This document shows, piece by piece, positions 1-7,554 of a stretch of 64,000 nt of DNA. Source of the stretch: JACVCJ01 sp052437175 (GTDB lineage: Bacteria; Bacteroidota; Bacteroidia; CAIKAF01); the NCBI GenBank assembly GCA_052437175.1, contig JBQVOK010000008.1:133243-197242 (forward strand). Reading direction: 5' to 3'. The stretch's first letter is position 1. Every line of letters starts with the position of its first letter. The notes beneath the pieces were generated by a model that searched no databases, was not told the origin of the DNA, and was given only the letters and a program-made list of their open reading frames with translations. A program made the translations under genes and the position numbers.

Positions 1-1139
1 ATATCGTCTTGAAAATACCCTTTATCGCCCGTACGGAAAGCCCTTTCGCCATCCAGCGGCACAAATTTCTGCGCATTCAGATCCGGTCGGTTCAGGTAGC
101 CTACCGACACGTTCTTACCCACGATAACGATCTCCCCGTCTTCGATCAGCAGGCGGCTCTCCGGCTTGGGATAACCCACCGGCAGGGGATTGTATTTTTC
201 TAAAACAGCTTCGTCGATACGCACCAGTGTGGTGGCTACCGTAGCTTCGGTTGGTCCGTAGGTATTGTACACCGCCGCTTCGGGGAATGCCTTGCACAAG
301 GCGGCGGCCAGGGGATGCGGCAGCACTTCGCCACAGAACAGGAAGAAACGCAGCGAGGACACTTTTTCTTCGGCCCCGATGCGCGAATAAATAAAGGCAA
401 AGGACGGCGTGGACACCCATACCGTGCCGCCATGTTTTTGTATACGTTCGAGGAAAAGTTCAGGGTTTTCGGTGGTAGATCGGTCGTTCAGCAGCAGGGT
501 GGCGCCCAGGGCCCCGAAGGTCATCAGTTCATACACAGAAAGGTCGAAGCTGAAAATGGCCACATTCACGAACACATCCCGGTCCGAAAATCCGAAATCC
601 GTGCTCATCCAGCGGATAAAGGACTGAACGGCCTCTGTACTGATCTGTACGCCTTTGGGTTCGCCCGTACTGCCGGACGTAAAAATGAGGTATACCAGCG
701 GATCGCCTTCGCGCAGGGGTAGTCTGGGCCCGCGCTCTGCTTCCTGTGTAACCTGTATATGGCCGCGGGAAAGCGCTATTTCGGTAGTGCCCGCGAGCGA
801 AAGTGCATTCTGTGTACAGTTGAGCACCGTATCGGCGCCTGATATCTGCTGTACGGCAAGGATACGTTCGGGCGGGTAAATGATATCCACGGGAATATAG
901 GGTACCTGCATTTTCATACAGGCGTACACGGCCACGATCATATCGCTCTGCTTGTGCCCGTAGATCATCAGCGGGCGACCGGTAGCATCCAGGTCCTGCT
1001 GTGCAAAAAAGCGGCAGAGTTCATTCACCCGCGTTTCAAACTCCAGCCAGCTGAGCGTTTCTTCTTCCGAGATCAGGGCAGCCTTACCCGGATTGATCTG
1101 CTGTTCCGTAAAATCCTTTAATTCGAATGAAAATCTCAT
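1..1139 (-). CDS. dltA: DltA-like D-alanine adenylating enzyme (3' end outside window)
   Basis: The enzyme should adenylate D-alanine with ATP and load it on the DltC carrier in the cytoplasm. About 379 N-terminal residues are visible; the C-terminal subdomain lies beyond base 1. The AMP-binding signatures can be read: A3 LIFTSGSTGEPKG (near residue 140), A5 NTYGPTEAT and A7 FRTGDKGYF. The ATG at 1139 overlaps the stop of dltB (ATGA), and the whole run dltC-dltD-dltX-dltB-dltA is on one strand with overlaps, so co-transcription is very likely. The adenylation domain alone does not prove the substrate; the D-alanine assignment comes from the neighbours. An NRPS-type activating enzyme for another amino acid is the alternative, but it would not explain DltD and DltX next door. 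Confidence 0.86.
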   Translation of the reverse strand, partial: MRFSFELKDFTEQQINPGKAALISEEETLSWLEFETRVNELCRFFAQQDLDATGRPLMIYGHKQSDMIVAVYACMKMQVPYIPVDIIYPPERILAVQQISGADTVLNCTQNALSLAGTTEIALSRGHIQVTQEAERGPRLPLREGDPLVYLIFTSGSTGEPKGVQISTEAVQSFIRWMSTDFGFSDRDVFVNVAIFSFDLSVYELMTFGALGATLLLNDRSTTENPELFLERIQKHGGTVWVSTPSFAFIYSRIGAEEKVSSLRFFLFCGEVLPHPLAAALCKAFPEAAVYNTYGPTEATVATTLVRIDEAVLEKYNPLPVGYPKPESRLLIEDGEIVIVGKNVSVGYLNRPDLNAQKFVPLDGERAFRTGDKGYFQDD

Positions 1140-2329
1140 ATCTTAATTAATTCTCCGCTGAAAATGTAAATGGCAAAAGCCACGGCATTAAACAGTATAA
1201 AGATCGAAATATATTTTACCGCCGTAGCGGGCAGTTTACCGAAAAATACATCGCGCCCGTTTTTCTTGCAGAGGTACGTATAGTAATTGTGAATAACGGA
1301 ATACAGGCCGAACAACATACCGCTCATGATATAATGCACACGAAACCCGTTCCAGAAACCCATGAGCGTAAATGTGAAAAAAAGGGCCAGGTTCTGGCGC
1401 TGTATGGGTTTGAACATTTTTTTGGTGGTCAGCTCCTTGAACACCGGCTTAAAGAAGTAGTCGTTGAGCCAGTCGCCCAGGGTCTTGTGCCAGCGCTGCC
1501 AGAATTCCTTTGGGTTTATGGACGTAAAAGGACGATTGAAGTTATAGGGCACACGGATACCGATCATGTGGCCGAAGCCCATGGCCAGCAGCGAATACCC
1601 TGCAAAATCGAAGAAAAGATAAAAGAGGTAGGTATACATGTATGCTGCGTGGAACAGCAGGCTGCCGTCGTTCACGAGCCGCAGCAGCAGGGCCTGGTTA
1701 ATGATCTCTGCAATGATGAATTTATAGAGCAGTCCGCGTACAAAATAATCGAGCCCTTCCAGGAAAACGGGCATGCTTATGCCGGCGTACCCTTTTTGCA
1801 CATCTGTGTCAAATCTCTGCAAGCGATCGATGGGGCCGATCAATAAAGTAGGCACGAATGTCGTAAAATTAAAAAAGCGCAGCGGGGATACGGTTCCCGG
1901 TGCGTCTTTTTCATCGATATACAGCTGCACTACGCGGAACGTGATGTACGAAAGTCCGGCTACCTGCCACAACAGGGCCATAACTCCCTGCAATCCCTTC
2001 CCGTCCTCTGCGGCAGGCAGTACATTGGTCAGCTTCATCAGCACCAGGGGCAATACCAGCAGCAGCACGGGCAGCAGTAAGCCCTGTACCTTTAATTTAC
2101 GGCCCAGGAAATAGTATATACCATAGGAATAGGCCAGCAGTGCCAGCAGTTGCAGTGGTTTGGGAAAAAGCACGAACAGGTAAAAGGCCGAACTGAAGGC
2201 CAGCAGCCAGCGGTAAGGAATCCATTTTGCCGGGAGAGCCTTTGCCAGCAGGAACAGCAGGATCACCGCCGCCATATAGGTAAAGAACGGCAGGGACGTA
2301 AAAGGCAATATGTCGCTGAACGTAAACAT
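1136..2329 (-). CDS. dltB: DltB-like MBOAT acyltransferase
   Basis: A 397-residue polytopic membrane protein of the MBOAT superfamily. DltB is the channel-like membrane enzyme that passes the D-alanyl group from DltC across the membrane. The first MBOAT hallmark is intact (FWQRWHKTLGDW, His281). The second hallmark, usually a tryptophan-histidine-glycine, reads GFWNGFRVHY here: Asn327 stands where the catalytic His is expected, with a His five residues later (His332). The codon for Asn327 is at 1349-1351. The length is normal for DltB. The start overlaps the end of the dltX reading frame and its stop overlaps the dltA start. AlgI and PatA-type MBOAT proteins are similar in fold, but the flanking genes favour DltB. 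Confidence 0.88.
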   Translation of the reverse strand: MFTFSDILPFTSLPFFTYMAAVILLFLLAKALPAKWIPYRWLLAFSSAFYLFVLFPKPLQLLALLAYSYGIYYFLGRKLKVQGLLLPVLLLVLPLVLMKLTNVLPAAEDGKGLQGVMALLWQVAGLSYITFRVVQLYIDEKDAPGTVSPLRFFNFTTFVPTLLIGPIDRLQRFDTDVQKGYAGISMPVFLEGLDYFVRGLLYKFIIAEIINQALLLRLVNDGSLLFHAAYMYTYLFYLFFDFAGYSLLAMGFGHMIGIRVPYNFNRPFTSINPKEFWQRWHKTLGDWLNDYFFKPVFKELTTKKMFKPIQRQNLALFFTFTLMGFWNGFRVHYIMSGMLFGLYSVIHNYYTYLCKKNGRDVFFGKLPATAVKYISIFILFNAVAFAIYIFSGELIKI

Positions 2330-2478
2330 CAGAACTGCTGGTATACAAAATCGACCTTAGATCCGGAAGCCCCGTCCCTTTTGAATATCCTCATTTCGTA
2401 TATAAATACGTAACCCAGCAGCAGCAGGGCATACACAATGGTATTGCGGAATATGCGGTTCTTCAGGATATTTTTCAT
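2329..2478 (-). CDS. dltX: DltX-like small membrane peptide
   Basis: A 49-residue reading frame, easily missed because of its size. It starts with an ATG that overlaps the dltD stop codon and ends with a TGA that overlaps the dltB start, so it is translationally coupled on both sides. It has a basic N-terminus (MKNILKNRIFRN), one hydrophobic segment (residues about 13-27) and a C-terminus ending FVYQQF. Firmicute DltX peptides have the same size, single membrane span and an aromatic C-terminal F-[IV]-Y-x-x-F ending that is thought to act on the outer face with DltB/DltD. In Firmicutes dltX usually comes first; here it lies between dltD and dltB. The identification rests on size, topology, C-terminal motif and location. 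Confidence 0.82.
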   Translation of the reverse strand: MKNILKNRIFRNTIVYALLLLGYVFIYEMRIFKRDGASGSKVDFVYQQF

Positions 2479-3659
2479 GGATAGCTTGTTTTTAAGAAAC
2501 GGCTGATCTTGAGCCAGCCGTAATCGCCCAGGTGCATGATATCGCGCAGGGTGCCGGGTTCGTAGTCTTTTTTGTCGCTTACGAACATATTAAAGCAGGG
2601 ATAGCCTTTGCTGCGGATGCGTTCTTCGAGCAGGGCAATGATCTCGTTGTATTTTTCAAGGTCGTGGTAGTAATAGGGATTCAGGGGTTGTATCACAAAA
2701 CTGGCGCGGACATTACGGCTTTCGAGCAGGTTCAGCAGCAGCATAAAATCGGCCAGTTCCCGGTTGGTAGCCGGCGGGTCCGGCTCAATGGCCTTCGCCT
2801 TGCGCGGAACACCCTGCTCATCCAGCAGGTATTTGCTGTAGTACGCGTTGCCCACATACAGTTCATTATTCGTAACAGCGTGTACAAAGGTGTCCTGCAG
2901 TTGTTTGAGGCGTTTGTCCCAATCGATATGGATCTCCGGCCTTGACGGAATATCCGCCGTTTTCACCTCGTACTTTACCCCCTGCAATGTGCTTCCCCAG
3001 GATTCCACAAAAGAATGATAGAGCGGAATATGGCGGCTGCGGTACAGGGCACTAAAATAACTGAGCGTAGGCCCGGGGTCCTCTATCTCGCTGCGGTGCT
3101 CGTATACAAAGCGGGCTACTTCCATGCGGGCTTCTGGCTGCAACCGCGGGTTGGTGGCAATGGAACGCAGAAAGGCCGGACGTACGAACTCCAGGAAAGC
3201 CTGGGTATGGGTGCCCTGGGTATCGAACCAGCCCGGACTGATGACAAAACAGATGCGTGAGCTGTCGAGGAACTCTTCCATGGCCAGCAGTTCGCAATAC
3301 ATGCTGAAGGACTGGTGATAGGCATGTCCGTAACCTATGGCAGGCATATTGAGACTGTCCGACAGAAAAAAGTAAGAAGAATAGCGGTCGCTGCCGAGCT
3401 CCGAAGAACCCATGATGGTGAGCACCCGTGGGTTTTTAAGGGCTGCGGCCAGTTCCAGCTCATCCTGCGGGCCGGCCACACAATTGGAAAAATTACCCCG
3501 CACGCGCTGCTGGGTACCCGAAATGATCTCATCCTGCACAGGGCTGCCGCAGCTGCGTACATACAGCGTGAACAGGGCCATAAAAAGCCCCGTGACACAT
3601 ACACCTATACAGAGAGGAAGCAGGTGAAACCGGAACAGATCACCTATGTGTTTTTTCAT
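2475..3659 (-). CDS. dltD: DltD-like D-alanyl transfer protein
   Basis: A 394-residue protein with one N-terminal membrane anchor (residues about 13-33) and an extracytoplasmic SGNH-type esterase domain. The nucleophile motif GSSEL is at residues 84-88, and the Asp-His part of the triad is seen near the end in RDIMHLGDYGW (Asp373, His376), a signature of DltD. DltD finishes the D-alanyl transfer to the acceptor polymer outside the inner membrane. In Gram-positives the acceptor is teichoic acid; this organism looks Gram-negative, so the acceptor here is unknown. The start overlaps the dltC stop by four bases. Confidence 0.88.
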   Translation of the reverse strand: MKKHIGDLFRFHLLPLCIGVCVTGLFMALFTLYVRSCGSPVQDEIISGTQQRVRGNFSNCVAGPQDELELAAALKNPRVLTIMGSSELGSDRYSSYFFLSDSLNMPAIGYGHAYHQSFSMYCELLAMEEFLDSSRICFVISPGWFDTQGTHTQAFLEFVRPAFLRSIATNPRLQPEARMEVARFVYEHRSEIEDPGPTLSYFSALYRSRHIPLYHSFVESWGSTLQGVKYEVKTADIPSRPEIHIDWDKRLKQLQDTFVHAVTNNELYVGNAYYSKYLLDEQGVPRKAKAIEPDPPATNRELADFMLLLNLLESRNVRASFVIQPLNPYYYHDLEKYNEIIALLEERIRSKGYPCFNMFVSDKKDYEPGTLRDIMHLGDYGWLKISRFLKTSYP

Positions 3660-3877
3660 TTTTTAGCGGCGATGTATTGCGTAATAAGCTCCACCGTTTC
3701 AAAATGTTCCACCGTGATCTCGTTGAACGGCACCTTGATACCGTATTCATTTTCGATCTCCACGGCCAGCTCCACGATGGTGATGGAATCGAGTATCCTC
3801 GACGACCAGAGGGGATCGTTCTTTCCCACCTTTGCAAATGCGATCTCGTGGATCTTGCTGATCAGAAATTCTTCCAT
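3656..3877 (-). CDS. dltC: D-alanyl carrier protein DltC
   Basis: A 73-residue acyl-carrier-type protein. Ser31 in the RILDSITIVEL context is the expected phosphopantetheine attachment site, and helix II (VELAVEIENEYGI) is acidic as in carrier proteins. It would carry D-alanine from DltA to DltB. It is the first gene of the minus-strand operon. Upstream on the minus strand lies TACTTTCG (about 20 bases before the ATG), one base off the TAnnTTTG promoter element, in the 120-bp gap shared with divergent der. Confidence 0.88.
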   Translation of the reverse strand: MEEFLISKIHEIAFAKVGKNDPLWSSRILDSITIVELAVEIENEYGIKVPFNEITVEHFETVELITQYIAAKK

Positions 3878-3980
3878 AGATATCCTGCTACTTTGGCGCG
3901 AAAGTACAAATTTTTCGGGTTGAAAAGCAGTACCGGCCTCTGCATTAAAGGCTCTGTTCGCTATAGTCGCGTTTTTTGTC

Positions 3981-3988
3981 TACTTTTG
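3981..3988 (+). promoter_or_regulatory. TAnnTTTG promoter element for der
   Basis: TACTTTTG, an exact match to the Bacteroidota -7 element, ends eight bases before the der ATG at 3997. The transcript would have almost no 5' leader. Confidence 0.6.
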
Positions 3989-3996
3989 CGGTTGAA

Positions 3997-5301
3997 ATGA
4001 GTACGATAGTAGCCATAGTCGGCAGACCCAACGTAGGTAAAAGCACCTTATTCAACCGGCTTACCGAAAGCCGCGAAGCCATCGTGGACCCCAGCAGCGG
4101 TACCACGCGTGACCGTCATTACGGCAAATGTGAATGGGGCGGACGGGAATTTACCGTGATCGACACCGGCGGATACATCAGCGGAAGCGACGATGTATTC
4201 GAAAGCGAGATCAACAAACAGGTAAAAATGGCCGTGGACGAATGCGATGTGGTTATTTTCATGACCGATGTGACCACCGGTACCACCCATCCCGACCTGG
4301 CCGTGGCCGATATGCTGCGCAAGTCGAAAAAGCCCGTGTTCATCGTGGTGAACAAAGTGGACAATTCGATGCGCGAGAACGACGTACACGAATTCTACGG
4401 ACTGGGTTTCGGAGAGATCTTTGCTGTTTCCGCACAAAGCGGTTCCGGCACCGGCGAACTGCTCGATGAGATCATTAAGCATATTAAACCCGAAGAGGAA
4501 CAGGAAGAGGACGTACTGCCCAAACTGGCCGTTGTTGGCCGCCCCAATGTGGGAAAATCGTCCTTTATCAATTCCCTGCTCGAGGAAGACCGCAATATCG
4601 TAACCCCCGTGGCAGGTACCACGCGGGATACCATCCATACCCGTTTCAATAAGTTCGGTTTCGATTTCTGGGTACTGGATACCGCCGGCCTCCGCAAAAA
4701 ATCGAAGGTTACCGAAAATATTGAATTTTACAGCGTACTACGCACCATACGTGCCATAGAGGAATGCGATGTGGCCATCCTGATGCTGGATGCCACCCAG
4801 GGCCTCGAAAGCCAGGACCTGAACATTATACACCTGGTGGAAAAGAACCACAAGGGCCTGGTAGTGGTGGTGAACAAGTGGGACCTGGTAGCCAAGGAAA
4901 CCAATACGGCCAAGGCTTTTGAAGAAAGAATATACGAAAAAACGGCTCCGTTCCGCGACTTTCCCATCATATTTACGTCCGTACTGAACAAACAGCGCGT
5001 ACTGAAAGCCCTGGAAGCCGCCATGGAAGTTACGGCCAACCGTCAGCGCCGCATTAAAACGGCCGAACTGAACGAGTTCTTCCAGCCCCTGCTCGACGAG
5101 TTCCCGCCACCGGCCATCAAAGGCAAATACATTAAGATCAAGTATGTAACGCAGTTACCGGGCCACTACCCTACGTTTGCGTTCTTCTGTAACCTGCCGC
5201 AGTACGTAAAAGATCCGTACCGCCGTTTCCTGGAAAATAAACTCCGCGAAAACTTTAATTTTCACGGGGCGCCTATCCGCATTTTCTTCCGTCAGAAATA
5301 A
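3997..5301 (+). CDS. der: Ribosome biogenesis GTPase Der (EngA)
   Basis: A tandem double GTPase needed for 50S ribosomal subunit maturation in the cytoplasm. The first G domain has GRPNVGKST at residues 9-17, DTGGY and NKVD (about 119-122); the second has GRPNVGKSS at about 181-189, DTAGL and NKWD. The C-terminal KH-like domain follows. At 434 residues the length is typical. The ATG at 3997 was chosen over an in-frame TTG at 3976 because the family starts just before the first G1 motif and because the promoter element lies between the two. Confidence 0.97.
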   Translation: MSTIVAIVGRPNVGKSTLFNRLTESREAIVDPSSGTTRDRHYGKCEWGGREFTVIDTGGYISGSDDVFESEINKQVKMAVDECDVVIFMTDVTTGTTHPDLAVADMLRKSKKPVFIVVNKVDNSMRENDVHEFYGLGFGEIFAVSAQSGSGTGELLDEIIKHIKPEEEQEEDVLPKLAVVGRPNVGKSSFINSLLEEDRNIVTPVAGTTRDTIHTRFNKFGFDFWVLDTAGLRKKSKVTENIEFYSVLRTIRAIEECDVAILMLDATQGLESQDLNIIHLVEKNHKGLVVVVNKWDLVAKETNTAKAFEERIYEKTAPFRDFPIIFTSVLNKQRVLKALEAAMEVTANRQRRIKTAELNEFFQPLLDEFPPPAIKGKYIKIKYVTQLPGHYPTFAFFCNLPQYVKDPYRRFLENKLRENFNFHGAPIRIFFRQK

Positions 5302-5303
5302 GA

Positions 5304-5888
5304 TCAGCGGAACAGGGTCTCCAGTTCGGCCTGCATGCTGAGGGTCTTATCGGCGATATACCAGCGCTGTATGCCTTCGACCATCGTGTCCTTGCTGAAT
5401 GCAGCTTCTTTCATGCGCATCATTTCGGCCTGTGCCACTGCCGGACGCGGGCCCCAGGTAAACAGGTCCGCTCCCGTTTCCGCATCCATTACGATCATTT
5501 TCGGGATACTGCGGCCGCCATTGGTCAGGTAACGTTCCATCAGTTCCGGGTGTTCGTCACGGAATACATAACGGATGTCTATATGTTTATTGGGCGAAAG
5601 CGCTTTCTCGATCACGGGAATGTTCTGCGCCGCATCACCACACCAGAACTCCGTTATGATAAGTATACGAACATTACGTTCCCAGGCCTGTATCTTCTGC
5701 TGCAGCGAGGGAATAATTTCCGTGTGTTTCGTTAAACGCTGCATGCGCTGCAGGTTCAGCAGGGTATAGTGCACCATGAACTCACTCTGGTCGGGGCCGC
5801 TGGTACGTTTTTCTGCCACGGCCTTTTCAAAGACATTCATATATTCTCCGAAAGAAAGTCCCTGTTCGTAATATGCTTTATTTTCCAT
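5304..5888 (-). CDS. Thioredoxin-like protein with a single active-site cysteine
   Basis: A 194-residue cytoplasmic protein of the Thioredoxin_9 type. The active-site loop reads EFWCGDAAQNIPV, so one Cys is present where classical thioredoxins have CxxC; the second Cys position is an Ala. The cis-proline strand can be seen in SIPKMIVMD. No signal peptide is seen once the start is placed at the ATG at 5888; an upstream extension would add a hydrophobic but non-conserved stretch. Members of this group are common in Bacteroidota but their substrate is not known. It converges on der with three bases between stop codons. It is divergent from the lipoprotein gene at 6002, with two inverted repeats in the shared region. 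Confidence 0.8.
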   Translation of the reverse strand: MENKAYYEQGLSFGEYMNVFEKAVAEKRTSGPDQSEFMVHYTLLNLQRMQRLTKHTEIIPSLQQKIQAWERNVRILIITEFWCGDAAQNIPVIEKALSPNKHIDIRYVFRDEHPELMERYLTNGGRSIPKMIVMDAETGADLFTWGPRPAVAQAEMMRMKEAAFSKDTMVEGIQRWYIADKTLSMQAELETLFR

Positions 5889-5922
5889 ACCCCAAAAATG
5901 CACATTCCGCGTATAATAAAAC

Positions 5923-5951
5923 GTAACCATAGTTACATAATGCATTTGCAT
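5923..5951. promoter_or_regulatory. Paired inverted repeats between divergent genes
   Basis: GTAACCATAGTTAC (5923-5936; arms GTAAC/GTTAC) is followed at 5940-5951 by ATGCATTTGCAT (arms ATGCA/TGCAT). They lie in the 113-bp gap between the thioredoxin-like gene and the lipoprotein gene. This looks like an operator pair for one or two dimeric regulators. No regulator gene is adjacent, so the ligand is unknown. Confidence 0.4.
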
Positions 5952-6001
5952 TAGGCTTATGTATAGCAGGGCCTTGTAATTTAGTGCCATAAAAGAGCCG
6001 T

Positions 6002-7144
6002 ATGAAAACACTTACATACCCTATTATACTTCTGCTCATTGGCAGCAGCATCCTCCTCTCCTCCTGCAAAAAAGAAGATCCCCAGCCACCCGGCAACCCA
6101 ACACCCGGCAGCAGCGATACCCTCAGCGGGGCCTGGGAACGCTTCAGCCCAAACCTGTACGGGCAGGGCAACATACAGCGCCTGTTCGAGGTAAACGGCG
6201 GTATTCTGTGCGAAATGCAGGCCCAGAGCAGCAATCATCCTTCCACGTTCAGCCTGTTCAACGGATCGGCACTGTCGCAGCTGTTCGCTATCCCCGGCAA
6301 CGACCAAACGATCTCCACCATTCAGCTGGGCAGCGGCGAGCTATATACTGTTGCCGACCATACCACAAGCACGGGTGGCTTTGGCGCTACCTACAACTAT
6401 GCGTACGTCCTTTACCGCGTAGGGCTTAACGGAGGATCGGCCTTATGCAGTATACCCAACCCTGCCAATGCTTCGCTGCATGGTTTCCGTCTCTGGATAC
6501 AGGACGGCCAGGTGTATGCCGGTGGCAGCACGGGTTTTGCGTCTGCAAGCGATCAGCGCCTGCAGGTATTCCGTCTGCAGAACGATTCCATGCACAAAGT
6601 GCTGGACCAGCCCGTTACCCGCCCGGCCAGTGTAATACCGGCAGCAAACGGGGCCTATTTTATTTCGTATGCACTCAACAACGGTTCCTATTCCGATATA
6701 GGAGTACAAAAATATGCCGGTACTCAGCTGCAAACCCTGTACAGTAATGTACAGAGCAATGCAGAGCCGGTAGTGGCTGGCAATACACTCTATTTTTACG
6801 AGATACAGCCGGGCAGCGACCCTGCCGGCACCTACGTACGCCTTACAAGCCAGGGTAGCAGCGCGGTATACTATCTTTCGAAAGGCACTGCCTATACCAA
6901 GTTCTTCCGCAATACGCACGATGCACTATACAGTTCGGTGGCTTATGCCAATCATGCGCAGGACAATAATTTTGTGATTTTCCGTAGCAACGGGCAGCTG
7001 GATATACTACCCCAGAAAATAAAAGATCTGCCCCAGCACGAGCAGCTGTACATGCAGGTAAGCGATTTCTGGGAAAGCCCCTCCTATTATTACCGGGTCA
7101 GTACCAATGGCGGACAGCAGTACCTGTTCCGTCTGCCTAAATAA
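6002..7144 (+). CDS. Secreted lipoprotein of unknown function
   Basis: A 380-residue protein starting with a lipoprotein signal (hydrophobic core, lipobox SSCKK with Cys about residue 21) and a short Pro/Gly-rich linker. The rest is rich in Gly, Tyr and Ser with recurring short beta-strand-like segments, suggesting a beta-propeller or similar all-beta fold. I do not recognise a family. A second protein with a similar look but a cleavable signal peptide is at 55587-56360. Its stop codon overlaps the 3' end of the convergent thioesterase gene by eight bases. Confidence 0.75.
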   Translation: MKTLTYPIILLLIGSSILLSSCKKEDPQPPGNPTPGSSDTLSGAWERFSPNLYGQGNIQRLFEVNGGILCEMQAQSSNHPSTFSLFNGSALSQLFAIPGNDQTISTIQLGSGELYTVADHTTSTGGFGATYNYAYVLYRVGLNGGSALCSIPNPANASLHGFRLWIQDGQVYAGGSTGFASASDQRLQVFRLQNDSMHKVLDQPVTRPASVIPAANGAYFISYALNNGSYSDIGVQKYAGTQLQTLYSNVQSNAEPVVAGNTLYFYEIQPGSDPAGTYVRLTSQGSSAVYYLSKGTAYTKFFRNTHDALYSSVAYANHAQDNNFVIFRSNGQLDILPQKIKDLPQHEQLYMQVSDFWESPSYYYRVSTNGGQQYLFRLPK

Positions 7145-7550
7145 GTCCCATGCGCTGTTTCCAGGCTTCAAAAAAGTCGGGGGCTGAGAGCTGCAGTTCA
7201 CCTGCTTTGGAAAGGAATACCTGGGTACTTTCGGCTTCCATTACCTCTTCGTTCTGTGCGTTCAGTATACGGTAGCGGAGTATGAGTTTGGCTGCGTCGC
7301 AGGGCACATAGCAGGTTTCGATGGTAAAATGCTCTTCGTATTTCAGCGGACGTTTGTATTTCATTTTCAGGTCTACAACGGGTACGGCAAAACCTTCGGT
7401 ATGGTACATGCCCATGTAGGTGAGCCCGTATTTGCGGCCCCAGGCTTCGCGGCCGTCCTCGAGGTATTTTACATAATGCCCGTGCCATACGATGCCCAAT
7501 GCATCCACCTCGTCAAAGCGTACCCGTTGTGTATAATTTTCTTTCAGCAT
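7137..7550 (-). CDS. YbgC/FadM-type hotdog acyl-CoA thioesterase
   Basis: A 137-residue hotdog-fold thioesterase. The N-terminal signature RVRFDEVDALGIVWHGHYV followed by YLEDGREAW matches the 4-hydroxybenzoyl-CoA thioesterase/YbgC group, with the catalytic Asp in the EVDALG turn. It should hydrolyse acyl-CoA or acyl-ACP thioesters in the cytoplasm. The ATG at 7550 lies four bases after the ABC permease stop, so it is the last gene of the HTH/BtrH/ABC cassette; this argues for a role with that exporter instead of general housekeeping. Confidence 0.88.
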   Translation of the reverse strand: MLKENYTQRVRFDEVDALGIVWHGHYVKYLEDGREAWGRKYGLTYMGMYHTEGFAVPVVDLKMKYKRPLKYEEHFTIETCYVPCDAAKLILRYRILNAQNEEVMEAESTQVFLSKAGELQLSAPDFFEAWKQRMGLI

Positions 7551-7554
7551 AGAT

